Source: Arabidopsis thaliana
Taxonomy: Eukaryota > Streptophyta > Magnoliopsida > Brassicales > Brassicaceae
Assembly (NCBI RefSeq): GCF_000001735.4
Contig: NC_003076.8
Coordinates: 26,477,835-26,541,834 of the forward strand
Reading direction: 5' to 3'
Length of the DNA: 64,000 nucleotides
Below the pieces are notes generated by a model. The model was not told the DNA's origin. It saw nothing but the letters and a program-made list of their open reading frames with translations, and did no database searches. Of the stretch, positions 47,576-60,170 are shown in pieces (the stretch's first letter is position 1; each line of letters opens with the position of its first letter). Both the position numbers and the translations under genes were made by a program.

Positions 47576-49153
47576 TTACTTTCGTATCAAAGAAACGACT
47601 AGAGTAACAGTCGTTTTGTTCGTGCAGCTAGCATGTTGTGACACATGGTATGCAAATTTCTTAAACAATGTGTCCATAATGTCTACTCCGAAGTCAGCTA
47701 CAAGCATTGATTCGCTGACCGCTCTTATACAGTTGGCTTCCCTCTGCCCTGCTTTAGATATTTGTGAATGTAACATGTAGTCCTCGTCATGGTTGCTTAG
47801 GCCAAGCTCAAATCCATGAATCTCCAAGTCATTGATCTCGAATGAGCCTTCGTTTCGAATCATCTCCATCACTTCTTCTTTGCTCGGATCATAAAACGGT
47901 ATGTTGAAAGAGTCCACCTTTGACGCACTCACAAGACCCTATATTGTGGATCATAAAAAGTTTGAATCTTTTCTTGTTTGACCCAAAAAAAAGTTTGAAT
48001 CTTTAAAGCCGATAAATTTTTAAATGTCGAAATTTGGTACTTTTATATGTTACCTCATAGACTAGGTCGCGTAGAGATGTAGATAATAGTGTCCAAAAGT
48101 GACAACAATCTCTATGCAATGGATCATCGAGAGTCTTTCTACCGATGAAAGTGAGAACCATGCGTCCATTAGAAACCATCTCCTCAGAACGCATTTCTAG
48201 AAATGACTTAAAGTCACTTTGGAATTGATTTAAATAAGCCTTGTATGCATTTGGAGGACTTGAAGTCGTTATGTACACAGACGAGGAATTCTTCTCCAGT
48301 CCTTTGGGAACCTACAAATCTCACAGTTCCATTATATATTATATATAACCTTTAATTTGCTTTCTACATATTTAAGCAAGTACTAGGCAAGTAAGTAGGT
48401 GAGACCTTAGAGAGCCAATGGAGGCTATAAGATGAATGTACAAAATGGAGACTTTTGCGAGGAAAGAGCCTCGAGTAGAATGAACCGGGGACTCCAGACA
48501 CGAAGCACAATCTTTTGCTTTTGACCCTTTTATTGAAGAAAGGTACGAACTTGAATGTCGTGTTGAAATCGTTATCCGGAAGATCATTCAGACAGCAATC
48601 AATTTCTGGTGGCTTTTGGTTACATTGTTGACATAACACATTGATCGTGTTCACGATCTCAGCCATCGTCAAGAACGTGTTTTCTCCAGTAGCACATCCC
48701 AAATCAGCTACTTTGATGTAATTAGGAAAATTTAAGTTTATCATCATTCCTTTTGTGTTCTTAACCAAAACCGGTTTGGCCTTTGATAATACTTTTTTCT
48801 AAATTAGAAAAAGAAATAGATTAAAGAAACTTTTAGTTATTTACTTATATATATAACAAATCTGTGTGGGATATAACTAATGGATCAAACAGTTATATGG
48901 AATATGGGAGAAACCTGAAGAAGAGAATTGGTGGAGTAACTATTATCTCCATCTCCACCGCTCATCCTTAGAGCATTCACAAAACTGTACATACTACTTC
49001 TCTCATCACCCCCGTCACACCTGCATCACAAATATACATCGATGTCAATTCAACATAGACTCACACACACACGCTTGCATGCATGCCATCCATATTGGGA
49101 GAGAAAAACCTCGAGGAAGGATTAATGGTGTGGATGAAATCAACTTCTCCCAT
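47576..49153 (-). CDS. SABATH-family SAM-dependent carboxyl methyltransferase
   Basis: Likely methylates the carboxyl group (or a ring nitrogen) of a small metabolite, as do salicylate, jasmonate, IAA and gibberellin methyltransferases. Five exons, 49110-49153, 48915-49020, 48406-48798, 48054-48311 and 47576-47938, join in phase to about 387 aa. Visible family motifs: NSYSTNSLLQKKVLSKAKPV (SAM/substrate lid), SAM-binding VADLGCATGENTF, the SGVPGSFYSRLFPRKSLHFV loop and SSYSLHWLSKVPKGL with the substrate-contacting Trp. The N-terminus MGEVDFIHTINPSSR and the segment CDGGDERSSMYSFVNALRMS contain family positions in unusual form. From memory it is At5g66430; the substrate is unknown and not inferable with confidence. 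Confidence 0.92.
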
Positions 49154-52100
49154 TATTAAGTTTTGTGTCCAGAAATAATTTATGTTGTTCAGGGATGCTA
49201 ACGACACTTCAGACAATTATTTATAGAGGTGGGTGGGAATTTGATGTACGTAAGGTACACAAATGCATCCATATATTTTTACTCGAACTTTCAGTAATAT
49301 AGCAAATGCATGCATCTTGTATTTTGAATCTTTCATGTTTTATCCTAATTGATCCAGGTATGTCACGTAATATCTGGCATGCAAAACACGTAATTCATAT
49401 ATAGAAACTTATCTTATCTAACCGTCTAATTTCAGACAAAAAATCGATAACAGTTTTGAGATTTCTTTCTCCATATTTAGAACGTTTGAAATAATTAACG
49501 CTCATTCGTATCAGATGACAAAACATAATTTCTAGCTTTTGACTTATTAAACTGTGTCCATTCTTTTACCCGAGAAAAAAAACACACTCTAAACATGTTA
49601 TTTTTCTAATTACAAGACAAGATCAGATATTCAGATGGAATGATGAAATTGCCTCTTTGATATATTACTTCAATTTTCCTAGCTGAAATTTTTAGGCTTC
49701 GACCATACGATGAACAATGGATTAATGTGGGCCATTTTGGCCTTTCAGTATCACGATATTTCTATGCTCGTTATCAACCTCTGACTTCGGCCCATATAAC
49801 TAAAGACGACAGGTCTCATATCCGTAGCAGAATCTTACTCCTACAGTTCAAATCATGATGAAGTGGGCTTTGGGCTACGCTTTACATGACCATTAATACA
49901 AGTGATAACTGATAACATTATAGATCTCTCTGTTTGGAAAATGATCTTGAATTAATAAAGGTGAACTATTTGGTTAGACATTTCTAGATTTGTGTGCTTA
50001 TCAAGTACGTCACTACTATATAAGATTATTTCTGAATTTAGCGCTCTTTATTTTCAAAGTAGAAATTGCTTAACAATTAACATCATACATATATTGCATG
50101 TAAAAAGTTGTCAATGTCAATTATACGAGACTATACGCTTAGTCAAAGGTATAAAAATTAAGATGAAAGAAAACAAGTCGAGAGTACTCGATGTCATGTC
50201 CAATCAATTTATTGTCTTTTTATGTTATTTAAGAACCAAAAAGAAAAACTTTAAACCCTCTATCTATCTATGATGAATGAAGCATGTCGATAGGCACATA
50301 AATAATCGAACGCTAGGGAAATTCAAAAAGTCTATAGTACATAAGTTTCGACACTGAAACAATGTGTGGGCAGGGTCCGATATGAGGCACGTTGGCGTTT
50401 AAACACGTTGCATATGTATAAATGATGATACTGAAAAAATATAGAATAAGTAAAACTACCCTAAATGGATCATTGATAAAAAGCATTATATCTTTTCGAT
50501 CGACCGTTGCGATTGATAATATTGCAAACTATATAATCCATAGGTATAAAAAAACTACGTGTGCGCTAATTTACGTCAGCATCATATCTTAAATTTGAGA
50601 AAAGTTGAAAAGGAAACTAAAGTGAAGACAAAATTCAGCATTGCGAGTCAAAATTATTTAATTAATATCAAACTGAAAAGAAAATTTAGGAATATATCTA
50701 AAAATAACATTAAAAAAATAATCAATGAATTTAAGAATGATATTTTCAACGTACCAATGTAATATTTGCTAGGCTTTGGTGAATGAATTTAAGAATGCTA
50801 ATCGCTTTAAATTTCTTTTATGCGTTGTATTTGTTTTATTCAATATCTCAAAATGTTACGCTGTGTTGTGTTGTGTTCTGTACTTGTGTTAGAAATAAGG
50901 GTTTAATGACAAATCCAACAACACCAATTACAGCAATAGCCGGTCGGGGTGGAAACTATCATGATTGCTCCTAATCAAAGAGTCCGCCATAAGAATTCCA
51001 ACACAATTCTTTAAAAATACTCCACTAATATCATTCAAAAGATGGATCGGCTCAAAAATATCAGAGAATCCATAAATGTCAAAAGAAGGGTAGAAAAGAA
51101 CCGACTTTTATTTTGGTAGAGCAGAGATTACGGGACTTAGTGAAAAAATAAAGTCACTTTTCTTCTTAATTTTTCTGCGTGGGTGTCTGTCTGCATTAAA
51201 GTTAATTTTTTTGTACTTTTGGCCATTCAAAATTATTACACTATGATTGGTGCCAATACCCATCAGAAGAAACACGGCCGCTTCAGCAAATTAATATTAC
51301 TTCTTTAATGATTTTTTATTAAAACAATTAATCTTATAATTGAAGGCTACAAGATCATTGAGATGACTGACTTACTAGACCATCAATCATTCCCGTGAAG
51401 CATTAGAAATGAAGCTTCCTTCAATTTTAAAATAATGGTACAAAATCAAGCATTCTCTTTCCAATTGTCTCCAATCCCATTATAAACATTCACTATTAAT
51501 CAATTTCATTTACATAATATTTCTTTTTTTAAAAAAAATTATGTAACCACACCATGTGTATTGGTGTGTGCATGTGTCTACCTACGGTCTACTTCGGATT
51601 TGAATTTGATACACGCTTATAATTTATTATTCTTCTGGATATTGCATCTAATCTATAGATTTAATGTACAAATCTCCACGCTTGAAATCCATGAGTCTGA
51701 CTGAGTACATTCTTGCATAGTTAATTATTGCAGGCATGAGACTTAGTCGGTGTAAAAGTCCAAAACGCCATTATGAGCGAAACTGAAGAAAGATGACTAG
51801 ATTAAGTCTTTTTTGTATATAAGGATTTTGTCATCTACCAAATAGAAAGATACAGTAAATACTAAATAGGCATACAAAATATAATTGACAAAGTGATTGG
51901 CTCGTGTTTAGTTAAGAAGCTTGAAACCAAATTTCCGAAGGATGTAGGGATTCTAGGGTTTGGAACATCCTAGGTTAAAGTCTGGATTGCCTTCTGGAAA
52001 TTGTAGGTAGCTCTAGTATTAGTTTATTAATGCTATTGATTTTTACTTTTTTATAAAAGTAACCGGAAGATCTCATGGCAAGAGAAAAAGACAGACCCAA

Positions 52101-52439
52101 ATCGATTGTTTCTTGGATATCACTAAAGCTTATTAAAAAGGTTTTTTTGGTAATGTCATAATTTTGAGTGTGGCGAGACAACATTTCTACTCTAAGTCTG
52201 TATCATTAAAACTGAGGAAGTGACACTCACTTGAGACAAGTAGATTACATATCTTTCTTAATACATAAGCAACTAAAATTACTGTACATAGAGATGATAT
52301 TTATACTACATACATGGAATATTTTTATAAAAAAACAAGATTCCATAATGGTTAACTTTCACAAAACTTTGTTTGTTTGTTGTTTGATTCGATTTATATT
52401 AGAATTTGATGCTTTTTTGATATAGATATAAAAAGATAT
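49154..52439. other. Intergenic of about 3.3 kb
   Basis: AT-rich, with the methyltransferase promoter at the left (TTTATAGAGG-type elements near 49220) and the 3' flank of the DUF4408 gene at the right. GCCCA-type boxes occur at 49728-49880. Reading frames up to 93 codons (49992-50273) have no recognisable domains. No RNA gene was recognised. Confidence 0.4.
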
Positions 52440-53198
52440 TTAGGCTATGTTATGGACAACGACGGCTAAAGATTCTTGACGACGAAACATCCTCTGTTTT
52501 GCTATGAAAGCTTCTATCGTTTTCTGAAACTCTTCGTTGCTCAGATCATCCTCTGGATAGTTCTTCTCCTCCTCAGAGTCATCATCGTTCTCAGTTTCTT
52601 TGCAGAACTTCTCTGTCTCCGATCTCTGAAGAGAACGTTTCATCATCATCATCACCATGTTTGAACTCTGTTTTCCAGACACGTCTGATTTGCTTCTTCC
52701 ATAGACCTTACTATGGGGACTCGAATCTGAGTCAATCTCGACGTGAGGCATATTCTCATCCACCGTTAGATTCGGATTTGAATCCAAATCAGTAACGATC
52801 ACCTGTTTGTCGTCGTAGACAATCCCCTCCGTCAAATCTTCATCGGACGGTTTGGAACGATTCTCTACAGATCTGACGAACGCCTGGTAGATTTCGGTTT
52901 CTGCGCTTGCGACGGCGGTGGTTGTCTGATCGGAAGACTTGGTGAGAAGAACAACGACGATGGAGTTCCCGAGGAGGAAAACGAACAGAGGAGTAGATAT
53001 GACGGCGGCGATACGGCGGAGAAACGCTCCGGAGATTTGAACGACGAAAGGAAGTTGCGAAAATGTCCAAAAGATGAAGAGTAGAGCGACGCAAACCTCC
53101 GCCGCACGGAAGAAACGGCCAATTCTACAGAAGCGGTTGAAACGCCGCAACGCCTTGGCTTTCTCTGCTTTCACGTTATCGAAATCAAACGAATCCAT
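52440..53198 (-). CDS. DUF4408/DUF761 protein (252 aa, single exon)
   Basis: A plant-specific protein of unknown function. The ATG at 53196-53198 (MDSFDFDNVKAEKAKALRRF) gives 252 aa; the frame extends upstream but only through leader-like pyrimidine-rich sequence. After a basic N-terminus come two hydrophobic segments, about residues 34-56 (AEVCVALLFIFWTFSQLPFV) and 66-88 (STPLFVFLLGNSIVVVLLTK), forming the DUF4408 membrane module. The central region is acidic and disordered. The C-terminal DUF761 motif is SNEEFQKTIEAFIAKQRMFR, followed by RQES. A membrane-anchored regulator is plausible but not shown. From memory it is At5g66440. Confidence 0.9.
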   Translation of the reverse strand: MDSFDFDNVKAEKAKALRRFNRFCRIGRFFRAAEVCVALLFIFWTFSQLPFVVQISGAFLRRIAAVISTPLFVFLLGNSIVVVLLTKSSDQTTTAVASAETEIYQAFVRSVENRSKPSDEDLTEGIVYDDKQVIVTDLDSNPNLTVDENMPHVEIDSDSSPHSKVYGRSKSDVSGKQSSNMVMMMMKRSLQRSETEKFCKETENDDDSEEEKNYPEDDLSNEEFQKTIEAFIAKQRMFRRQESLAVVVHNIA

Positions 53199-56100
53199 TG
53201 CGATTTGCGAGTGCAAGAACAGAGAGAAAGAGAAAGATTGAGAAAAGAAGAAGAAGAAAAAGTGGAGCAAGCTTCGTCTCTCGCATCTATCTTTTATAGA
53301 CACACTCCACTCCTAAACCAGACTCACTTTTTTTTTTTTTTTCCTTCAAATAATTGAACTTTTTCTTTTATTTATGGTTAATATATCTAAGTTAGATATA
53401 CATATTCCATTTATTATTCCTCATGTAGACACCACTTGTGCCCCTGCTATATTATATATTATATCCATTTCAATATTCCAAAATAAATTCAAAATTAGCA
53501 GTAATTTACTAATTTTTGTAAAGTTTAGTGTAATTTTTTTATGTAATCAAATCAATAGAATAAAATTCAAAAAAGTCAATTAAATTTTGCAAGGGTATAG
53601 TAGCATATCATTTTTTAAACTTTGTGTAAAAAGTATCAAAACCATTTTTACCAAAACAAAGTAGCATGAACCATACTTGTATACAAATGGAGTATAGCTG
53701 AACAATACTCTTCTATAATTTAAGGAAACAAATTTGATATAGTTTGTTGTTTGTTTGGGTCAATTTTGTCAGTGAGCTCATTATATATTTATTTGGGTGA
53801 TACCTTAATACCAGTTTAGTAGTTTTTATCCAGATTTAGATAGACGAGTAATTGCTAATCAAACATTGCATAAGCGAATGAGTACTCCATTTCAAACAGA
53901 ATCTGTAGACTTTGTTTGCTATAGAAATTTAAAGTTAGACTGATTCACAAGTTTCAACAACTCGTTATTATTATACAGCTGTTTTATCAAATAAATAAAA
54001 TTGTAAAAAAAAAAACCAAAAATATTTGGACCGAGCAAAATTGTAAAAAAAAAGTGATGTAACAGAGAATCAATTTTTATTTATATTTTTGTTCTTTCAC
54101 GTGAGACGTATGGGATCCGTATAACCACCGCTCTTCGAGTGTACCACTTCGTATTTGCTTAACTCTCTCTGTTTCATTCTCGTGCATTTCACCGTTTATA
54201 TTTTCTTACTTTTTCTTACTGTAATTAATGCAAACTCTTTTTATCCAATTAACCGAAACTATAAGCCTATATCTTAATATTTGACATCCCTAATTTATTT
54301 TTCATAACAATAATGATAAATGAGCGGGTGGAAATTATGGTTTATTAACAACATACACTCTAATTATAATTCTCGACAAAGAAACAATATTAACTACTTA
54401 ATTATAAGATGTATTCAATGAGGAGTAATATGGGTCGGTGTCTTGGTGGGTGTGGGTCATCAGACATTTGACTGGATCGGAGAAAAACACAAAAATTAGA
54501 GTTCAACGCGACGTTACAACTATGAAACTTAATTGAGAAATTGACAAAAACAAAACTGGAGTTATAAAACCTGACCCTTATATTATTATAACATGAAACA
54601 GATTAAGTTTTTTTTTTATATATATTTTTGATTTCTTCTTATGATTGTTGTAACGTGAATAGATAAGTTATAATAAAAATGTGAATAAATTAAGATTTCT
54701 TTTATGATTGTTGAAATGAATGGCAAGTGAGACACTCACACTACTTGTTGACTCTCTCATTCATTCCCTTTTCGACTAAATAACGATATCTCGGCCGGAC
54801 TGATTATATATATAAAGTAAATAAAAATTATTGAATCCAACCAAAAAATAAATAAATTATTGAATGGACAATAGTTTTCTTATAAAGATACTCGTGGCCA
54901 AAAGATCATGACAAAGAATTTCGAATGGTGTTAATTAGTACTAGTAGTCAATTCGACAAAGTTATAAGAAAAAGAGGGTTAATTAATCGATAATACAGGC
55001 TGGTTCGACCCATGCATAACATATCATATTTCCTCTGCTTCCTTTATAAATTGTTCTCTTTAAAACTATGCGCATGTAATACCATTCTTAAGCATCATTC
55101 TTATATCCGCAGACGCATACCTGCACGCATGCGTAGATTTGTACGTATTAGTATCAATTAAAAGTTATGACCATAAATATCTTGGTATTCAATTTATGTA
55201 TACACTAATAACTTGGTAAAAGTGTTGTACTAGATATGATAGGAGGAGACTAGAAGGAAGTAGGGCTGAAGATTGTTTCCTTGTTGGGGTCCTGGTTCAA
55301 TACTTTGACCACTGTAAAAGCTATACGTTGTCAGTGATAAGAAAATCATCATGAATTTCAGGACTATCTGGTTCGACACGACACCGTATTAACCCCTTTT
55401 TCACTTTCAAACTTGAATATGTATTATTTTTTCATATTTGGCTCTCAAGTCATGTTCAATTTCTGCCACAACACCGTGTATAACTGTACTTTGTAGATTG
55501 AGTTTGACAGAGTGATAGACGCATCAACACATCTTTTATCTACGAGAATAAATGTATTTATAAACGACACCCAGTTTTCATCTCCAATGACAAGACGCTC
55601 TGGCGTGTGGTAACCCACACTCCAGCCTAACTTCAGTTTAAAACCTCGTGTAACTACTAACTACCAGTATTAGCGGTTTACTTTTCTCCATGTCTGTATC
55701 ACTGTATGTATGTAATTAAACATGACAACAAATATTAAAACTAGCACGAAGAAGCAAGACCTTAACTGACACATGATTTTCGACGATTACTTTAAAATAA
55801 GAAAAATAAAATTAAAAAAACAAAACGTCTATATTTTACAGATATCAAATAAAAATTCTCAAAAACAAAAGTATTGATGTTATAATTTAAAGAGAAGAAA
55901 ACATCGTTCTACTATAAACCATGTCCTTTAAACCAAGAAACATAAGGATATTTTTTTGTTCGAGACGATATTCGATCGTTGCTTTTGTGACTATAATCAT
56001 TTTTAATCCACAACCAAAAGCTATAATCGAAAGTAAATATTATTTTGAATAAAAGGAGTATAGATTAAATAATTAATATAGTTATGTTGTGCAATGGGAA

Positions 56101-56966
56101 AACTTTTTTATGCGAGAATCTATTTACACATCAGCCTGAATGTATAAAAACTAAAAAGGATAACCAAGAATATATTTCTAAGACCTAAGTATACGTATAG
56201 TAATTTAATTGGTCATCTTCTTTGTTCCACCTTTTCTTTTTTCCTTAGCAAAGTTTGTTAAGCATATTCGACCTCCAATATACTCCATATAATGTATACT
56301 CCATATAATGTATTTTTCTCCATCACATGTATGTATGTCTATAAAATTCCAAAATAAGCAACAATGTTCTAAAACGATGAGACATTAATAATATTCCTAA
56401 GAATAAAAATCGTGTACACGGCTTTCCCACCGTTAAATGCCATTATTTTCGATCATATTCGGGTTTCAACAGTTCAACTTGTTAACAAATTTCCTTTTCA
56501 ATTTCATCTTTTAACTTTAGATTCTTTTCCCCTAATATCCATTGGTTAAGATAAAAAGCACAAATTCCTTCCTATAATCCACAAGAAAGGTAGAAGAAAA
56601 CTAGAAACCGAGAGATAAAATGGATTCATCAATGGGCCTATTTTAAAGCAAATTGTTAATGAGCTTTTTATGGGCAAATTTAACAAAGACCAACAGAAGA
56701 TTGGATCGCAATTAATGGGCTTTTATGCATAAGATTAAGTGATTATGCATTTAATATTTGAATTACTAGAAATTAACACATACTTTGTAATAATAACCAC
56801 AACTTCCCAATCTTCTTCATCAGATTTTGCTAGTTCGTCACACACACGGATCATGTAATCTGCTTCTTCTTCGTTTTTACGATTTGATCCCAAAGTTTTT
56901 CAATTCTATAAATTTGTGAAAGCGAATCGTTTGATTTGACTTATAGGTTGACTCTTTTCTTTGGAA
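53199..56966. other. Intergenic of about 3.8 kb
   Basis: Very AT-rich, with poly(T) at about 53330-53342 and no frame longer than 70 codons. GGCCTA and GGGCTTTT boxes near 56635-56725 precede LPP-epsilon2. No transposon ends or RNA genes were recognised. Confidence 0.45.
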
Positions 56967-58117
56967 ATGGCAGCGTCATCATCTTCTCTTCTTCTTCTCC
57001 ACAAGCCCACCTACAATTTCCATTTCGCCGCTTCCTCTGTTCCCACTTACATCAATTCCGCTCGATTTCGAATTTCGAGCTCAATCTTCCCTTTGGATCG
57101 AAGAAGAAGAAGAAGAATCTGGTCTGTCTCTGGCTTTAAATCTATGGCCGATTTGGTTAAAACCAATGCTCGCAGAGACGGTGAAGATCGATTCCAAGCG
57201 CTCGAGCAAGAGGCTTTCATCAGTAATTCGTCGTCGGAGCTCCAGAACGAGTTGGTATCCGACGCCGGCGATGGTATTGAAGCAATCGCTAATCGTCTGG
57301 TTGGTATTCGAATTCCCTGATGCACACAACCTGTTTGATGTAATGCCTATCTTCTAAGAAACACAAAGCAAACATTTTTCTTTTGTTGCTGCATTTTTGT
57401 GAAATGGCAGAGCAAATGGATTGTAGCAGCTCTGTTTGGATCCGTTCTGCTTCTACGACATGATGGTGCAGCTTTGTGGGCTGTGATTGGATCGGTTTCA
57501 AATTCCGTGCTCTCAGTAGCTTTGAAACGTATACTTAACCAAGAGAGACCTGTTGCTACTCTCCGTTCTGATCCTGGGATGCCTTCTTCTCATGCCCAAT
57601 CCATTTCTTTCATCTCTGTGTTTTCTGTCTTCTCCGGTAAACAATCAGTCACAATGCTCATCTGTTTCTTCCCTTGCATTTGATCAACTCTTAAAGATGA
57701 CTTTATTACTCTTATTTCCACAGTTATGGAGTGGCTTGGAACCAATGTACTCTCTCTGTTCCTTAGCGGCTTCATCCTCGCATTGGGTTCTTATTTCGTA
57801 AGTCTTCATATCATTTTAGGACATGAATCAAGTTAACAATTATCGTTGAAAACGAAATATTGACACTGATGTTTTATTTTGGGGTATAGACGTGGTTAAG
57901 GGTTTCTCAGAAGCTTCACACGACAAGTCAAGTGGTCGTAGGTGCAATCGTGGGTTCTGTTTACTCCACCTTATGGTATGTAACTTGGAACTCTCTTGTT
58001 CTTGAAGCCTTTACCTCAACATTCTCAGTACAAATAGCTCTCTTTCTGGTTGCTGCTGCGTCTGCTTTAGGTTTTGCAGTTTATGTGCTACTTAACTGGT
58101 TTAAAGATGACAGATGA
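56967..58117 (+). CDS. LPPE2: Plastid lipid phosphate phosphatase epsilon 2 (LPPE2)
   Basis: A membrane phosphatidate phosphatase of the PAP2 family in the plastid envelope, making diacylglycerol. Four exons, 56967-57299, 57411-57636, 57724-57797 and 57890-58117, give 286 aa. The start is the ATG at 56967 (MAASSSSLLLLHKPTYNFHF), the beginning of a Ser/Arg-rich chloroplast transit peptide (ending near RRRRRIWSVSGFKSM). Catalytic motifs: KRILNQERP (motif 1, KX6RP), PSSHAQS (motif 2) and RVSQKLHTTSQVVVGA (motif 3, with His and a Gln where many PAP2 enzymes have Asp). Several transmembrane segments follow (IVAALFGSVLLL, FLSGFILALGSYF, IALFLVAAASALGFAVYVLL). The protein ends NWFKDDR. Confidence 0.94.
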
Positions 58118-58224
58118 CAGAATGATAATTATCAGTACTTAGGATGTATAAGGAATGCATTTGATTCTCCTTATAATTCATATTGATTGAGCTATTTTAA
58201 CATTCAATGATACCACTTGTGCTG

Positions 58225-59273
58225 CTATTGTATCAAGGGCCAAGTTTGTTTTAACATATTAGAGTTAAGAATCATATTATGAGCTTCTGCACCGGATACT
58301 ACTAATTCCAATATACTGTATATATCTTCACTTTGTGAATGAGACCAACTGCACGTTGAATCCCTATCCATGATCTTAGTTGATGACCATCCAGGCACTT
58401 TGATCACGCCGTTTGATTTCATTACTTTCCTTACATGCGCAGCTTCTTCCAATTTCCCTGTGCTTGAATATATATTGGCTAGTGTTACAAATGCAGTTTC
58501 AGAAGTAGGATCCAGCTCTAGAATCCTCTCAGCCGCCCTTCTTCCACGTTCAGTGTCTCCTTTCGCCTTACACGCATTGAGAAGTGTGGTCCAGACTACA
58601 TCGTCCTTCTTCCATGGCATCTCATTGATCATCTGCTCTGCAACACTTGGCCGGCCTGCTCTACACAGCAGATCAACCATACATCCATAGTGTTCCTTGG
58701 TTGGTCTGATAATATACTTCTCTTGCATCAAGTTGAGATAGTGAAAACCAAGGTCATGATGTCCTGAATGAGTAAAGGGCGAGAGAATGCTGATGAAAGT
58801 TACAGAGTCGGGTCTGAGACCAACCTTCAGACTCTTCTCAAACAGATCTATAGCTTTTTAGGTCTTTCCATGTTCTGCATATCCATTGATCAAAGAAACA
58901 ATATCATCTCTGTCTATTTCTGCGAATACTTTGAAGCTTCTTCGATACTTCCACATTTTGAGTACATATTAATCAGAGCACTACGAATAGTAGAGTTCTG
59001 TTCTAAACTAAGATAAAGAGCAAGCGCATGAACTTGCCTGCCTTGCTCAAGAACTGCCATGGTTCCTGAAACACTCAGCAAACTAGTAAGAGCAGGATTT
59101 GGTTTTGACCCTGCTTGTCTCATCCATGAGAAATACGTAAAAACTTCTTCTCCTAAACCTGGCTGAGTGCCTGAGAGTACCCTCGAGTAATCGTGCTCCA
59201 CGAAATAATGTGAACACCTGATTCGAGATACGGACAATGTTCTCGACCGGTTTCTCGAGTAATGATGACGCAT
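58225..59273 (-). pseudogene. Truncated, frameshifted PPR (E-class) gene fragment
   Basis: Pentatricopeptide-repeat protein pieces in two frames. The upstream part (58914-59273) contains QAGSKPNPALTSLLSVSG and QNSTIRSALINMYSKCGSIE. The downstream part (58225-58731) contains EHYGCMVDLLCRAGRPSVAE, DVVWTTLLNACKAKGDTERG and E-domain residues. Between them the frame shifts by one base (about 58925-58940), where SKV-FAEIDRDDIVS is disrupted. A TAA at 58858-58860 interrupts the HGKT-KAIDLFEKSL stretch, and INGYAEHGK lacks a few residues expected from the family. The 5' half of the gene, with the organelle targeting sequence and earlier repeats, is missing. From memory the closest intact relative is At3g47840. 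It lies tail to tail with LPPE2. Confidence 0.85.
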
Positions 59274-59284
59274 TTGTACAAAAA

Positions 59285-59580
59285 CATGTTGAATTTGTGG
59301 AATCGCTAATGATTACGGTTAAATGGTGGGATCCAAAATCTGGTTATATTTCAAAACGTCATTTTAATTTAGTATGTATAGAAAAAAATCAAAAAGAAAA
59401 AAAGAGTTGAAAACTTTTTAAGAAAAAAAAATTAAAAATAAATGCTAAATATACATGAAGATGTGAAAAACATGTTGGATTTGTGGAATCGCTAATGACC
59501 ACGGTTAAATGGCGGGATCCAAAATCCGGTTAGATTTCACAACGTCATATTAGTTTAGTATTTATAGGAAAAAAAAAAGA
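59285..59580. repeat. 186-bp tandem duplication directly upstream of the PPR fragment
   Basis: CATGTTGAATTTGTGGAATC at 59285 recurs as CATGTTGGATTTGTGGAATC at 59471. Both continue GCTAATGA..ACGGTTAAATGG, GGGATCCAAAATC, GGTTA and AACGTCAT. Divergence is modest (several percent). Confidence 0.85.
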
Positions 59581-59829
59581 GAGTTGAAAACTTTTAAAAA
59601 TCAAAAACTTTGAGAAATATATGATTAGGGTTAGAGGGAAATAATATAAGACCTAAAATTCAAATTGGATTAGAAGAAAACTACTTTGAACATGGGAATT
59701 CGTTGTTTTGCGATTAACCAGAATAATTAGATACTAAAGATTAACAAACCATATAAAAAAGACGTTGATTTGGCCCAAAATTCCAACGAGATGTAGATAA
59801 GAAAATAAAATAAAAGAGAAACAAAGATA

Positions 59830-60170
59830 CCTTTTGAGAACAGAGTGTTGGAGTCGGCGCAAGTTGATTTGATCTCTTGAAGACATCCTTTGCTTTTTGC
59901 TTCTGATCGTCATCCCCAAAAAACAAAAAACGACCTTTTGTTTTGTTTCATGAATCAAACATTGTAAAATTCACGACTAATATAGGTAGTGCTATCGAAT
60001 GAAAAAGAGAGAAGGAAAAAGCGTACCTTTTGAGAACAGAGTGTTGGAGTTGGTGCAAGTTGATTTGATCTCTTGACGATAGCCTTTGCTTTTGCTTCTG
60101 ATCGTCATCCCAAAAAAAAACAAAAATCGATCGTTTGTTTTGTTTTATGAATTGAACACAGTAAAATTGA
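59830..60170. repeat. 196-bp tandem duplication of an exon-like unit
   Basis: CCTTTTGAGAACAGAGTGTT begins at 59830 and 60026. Both copies continue through GGTGCAAGTTGATTTGATCT or a variant to CTTCTGATCGTCATCCC and a T/A-rich stretch with TTTTGTTTTGTTT. On the minus strand each copy starts at an ATGACGATCAGAAGC and ends in CTCAAAAG followed by GTA, a good splice donor. A one-base length difference in the A-rich part shifts the frame between copies. Confidence 0.8.

Noticed and set aside
52840..53122. Ser/Arg-rich frames over the DUF4408 gene
   Set aside because: Alternative frames of the same strand; the DUF4408/DUF761 frame is clearly the coding one.
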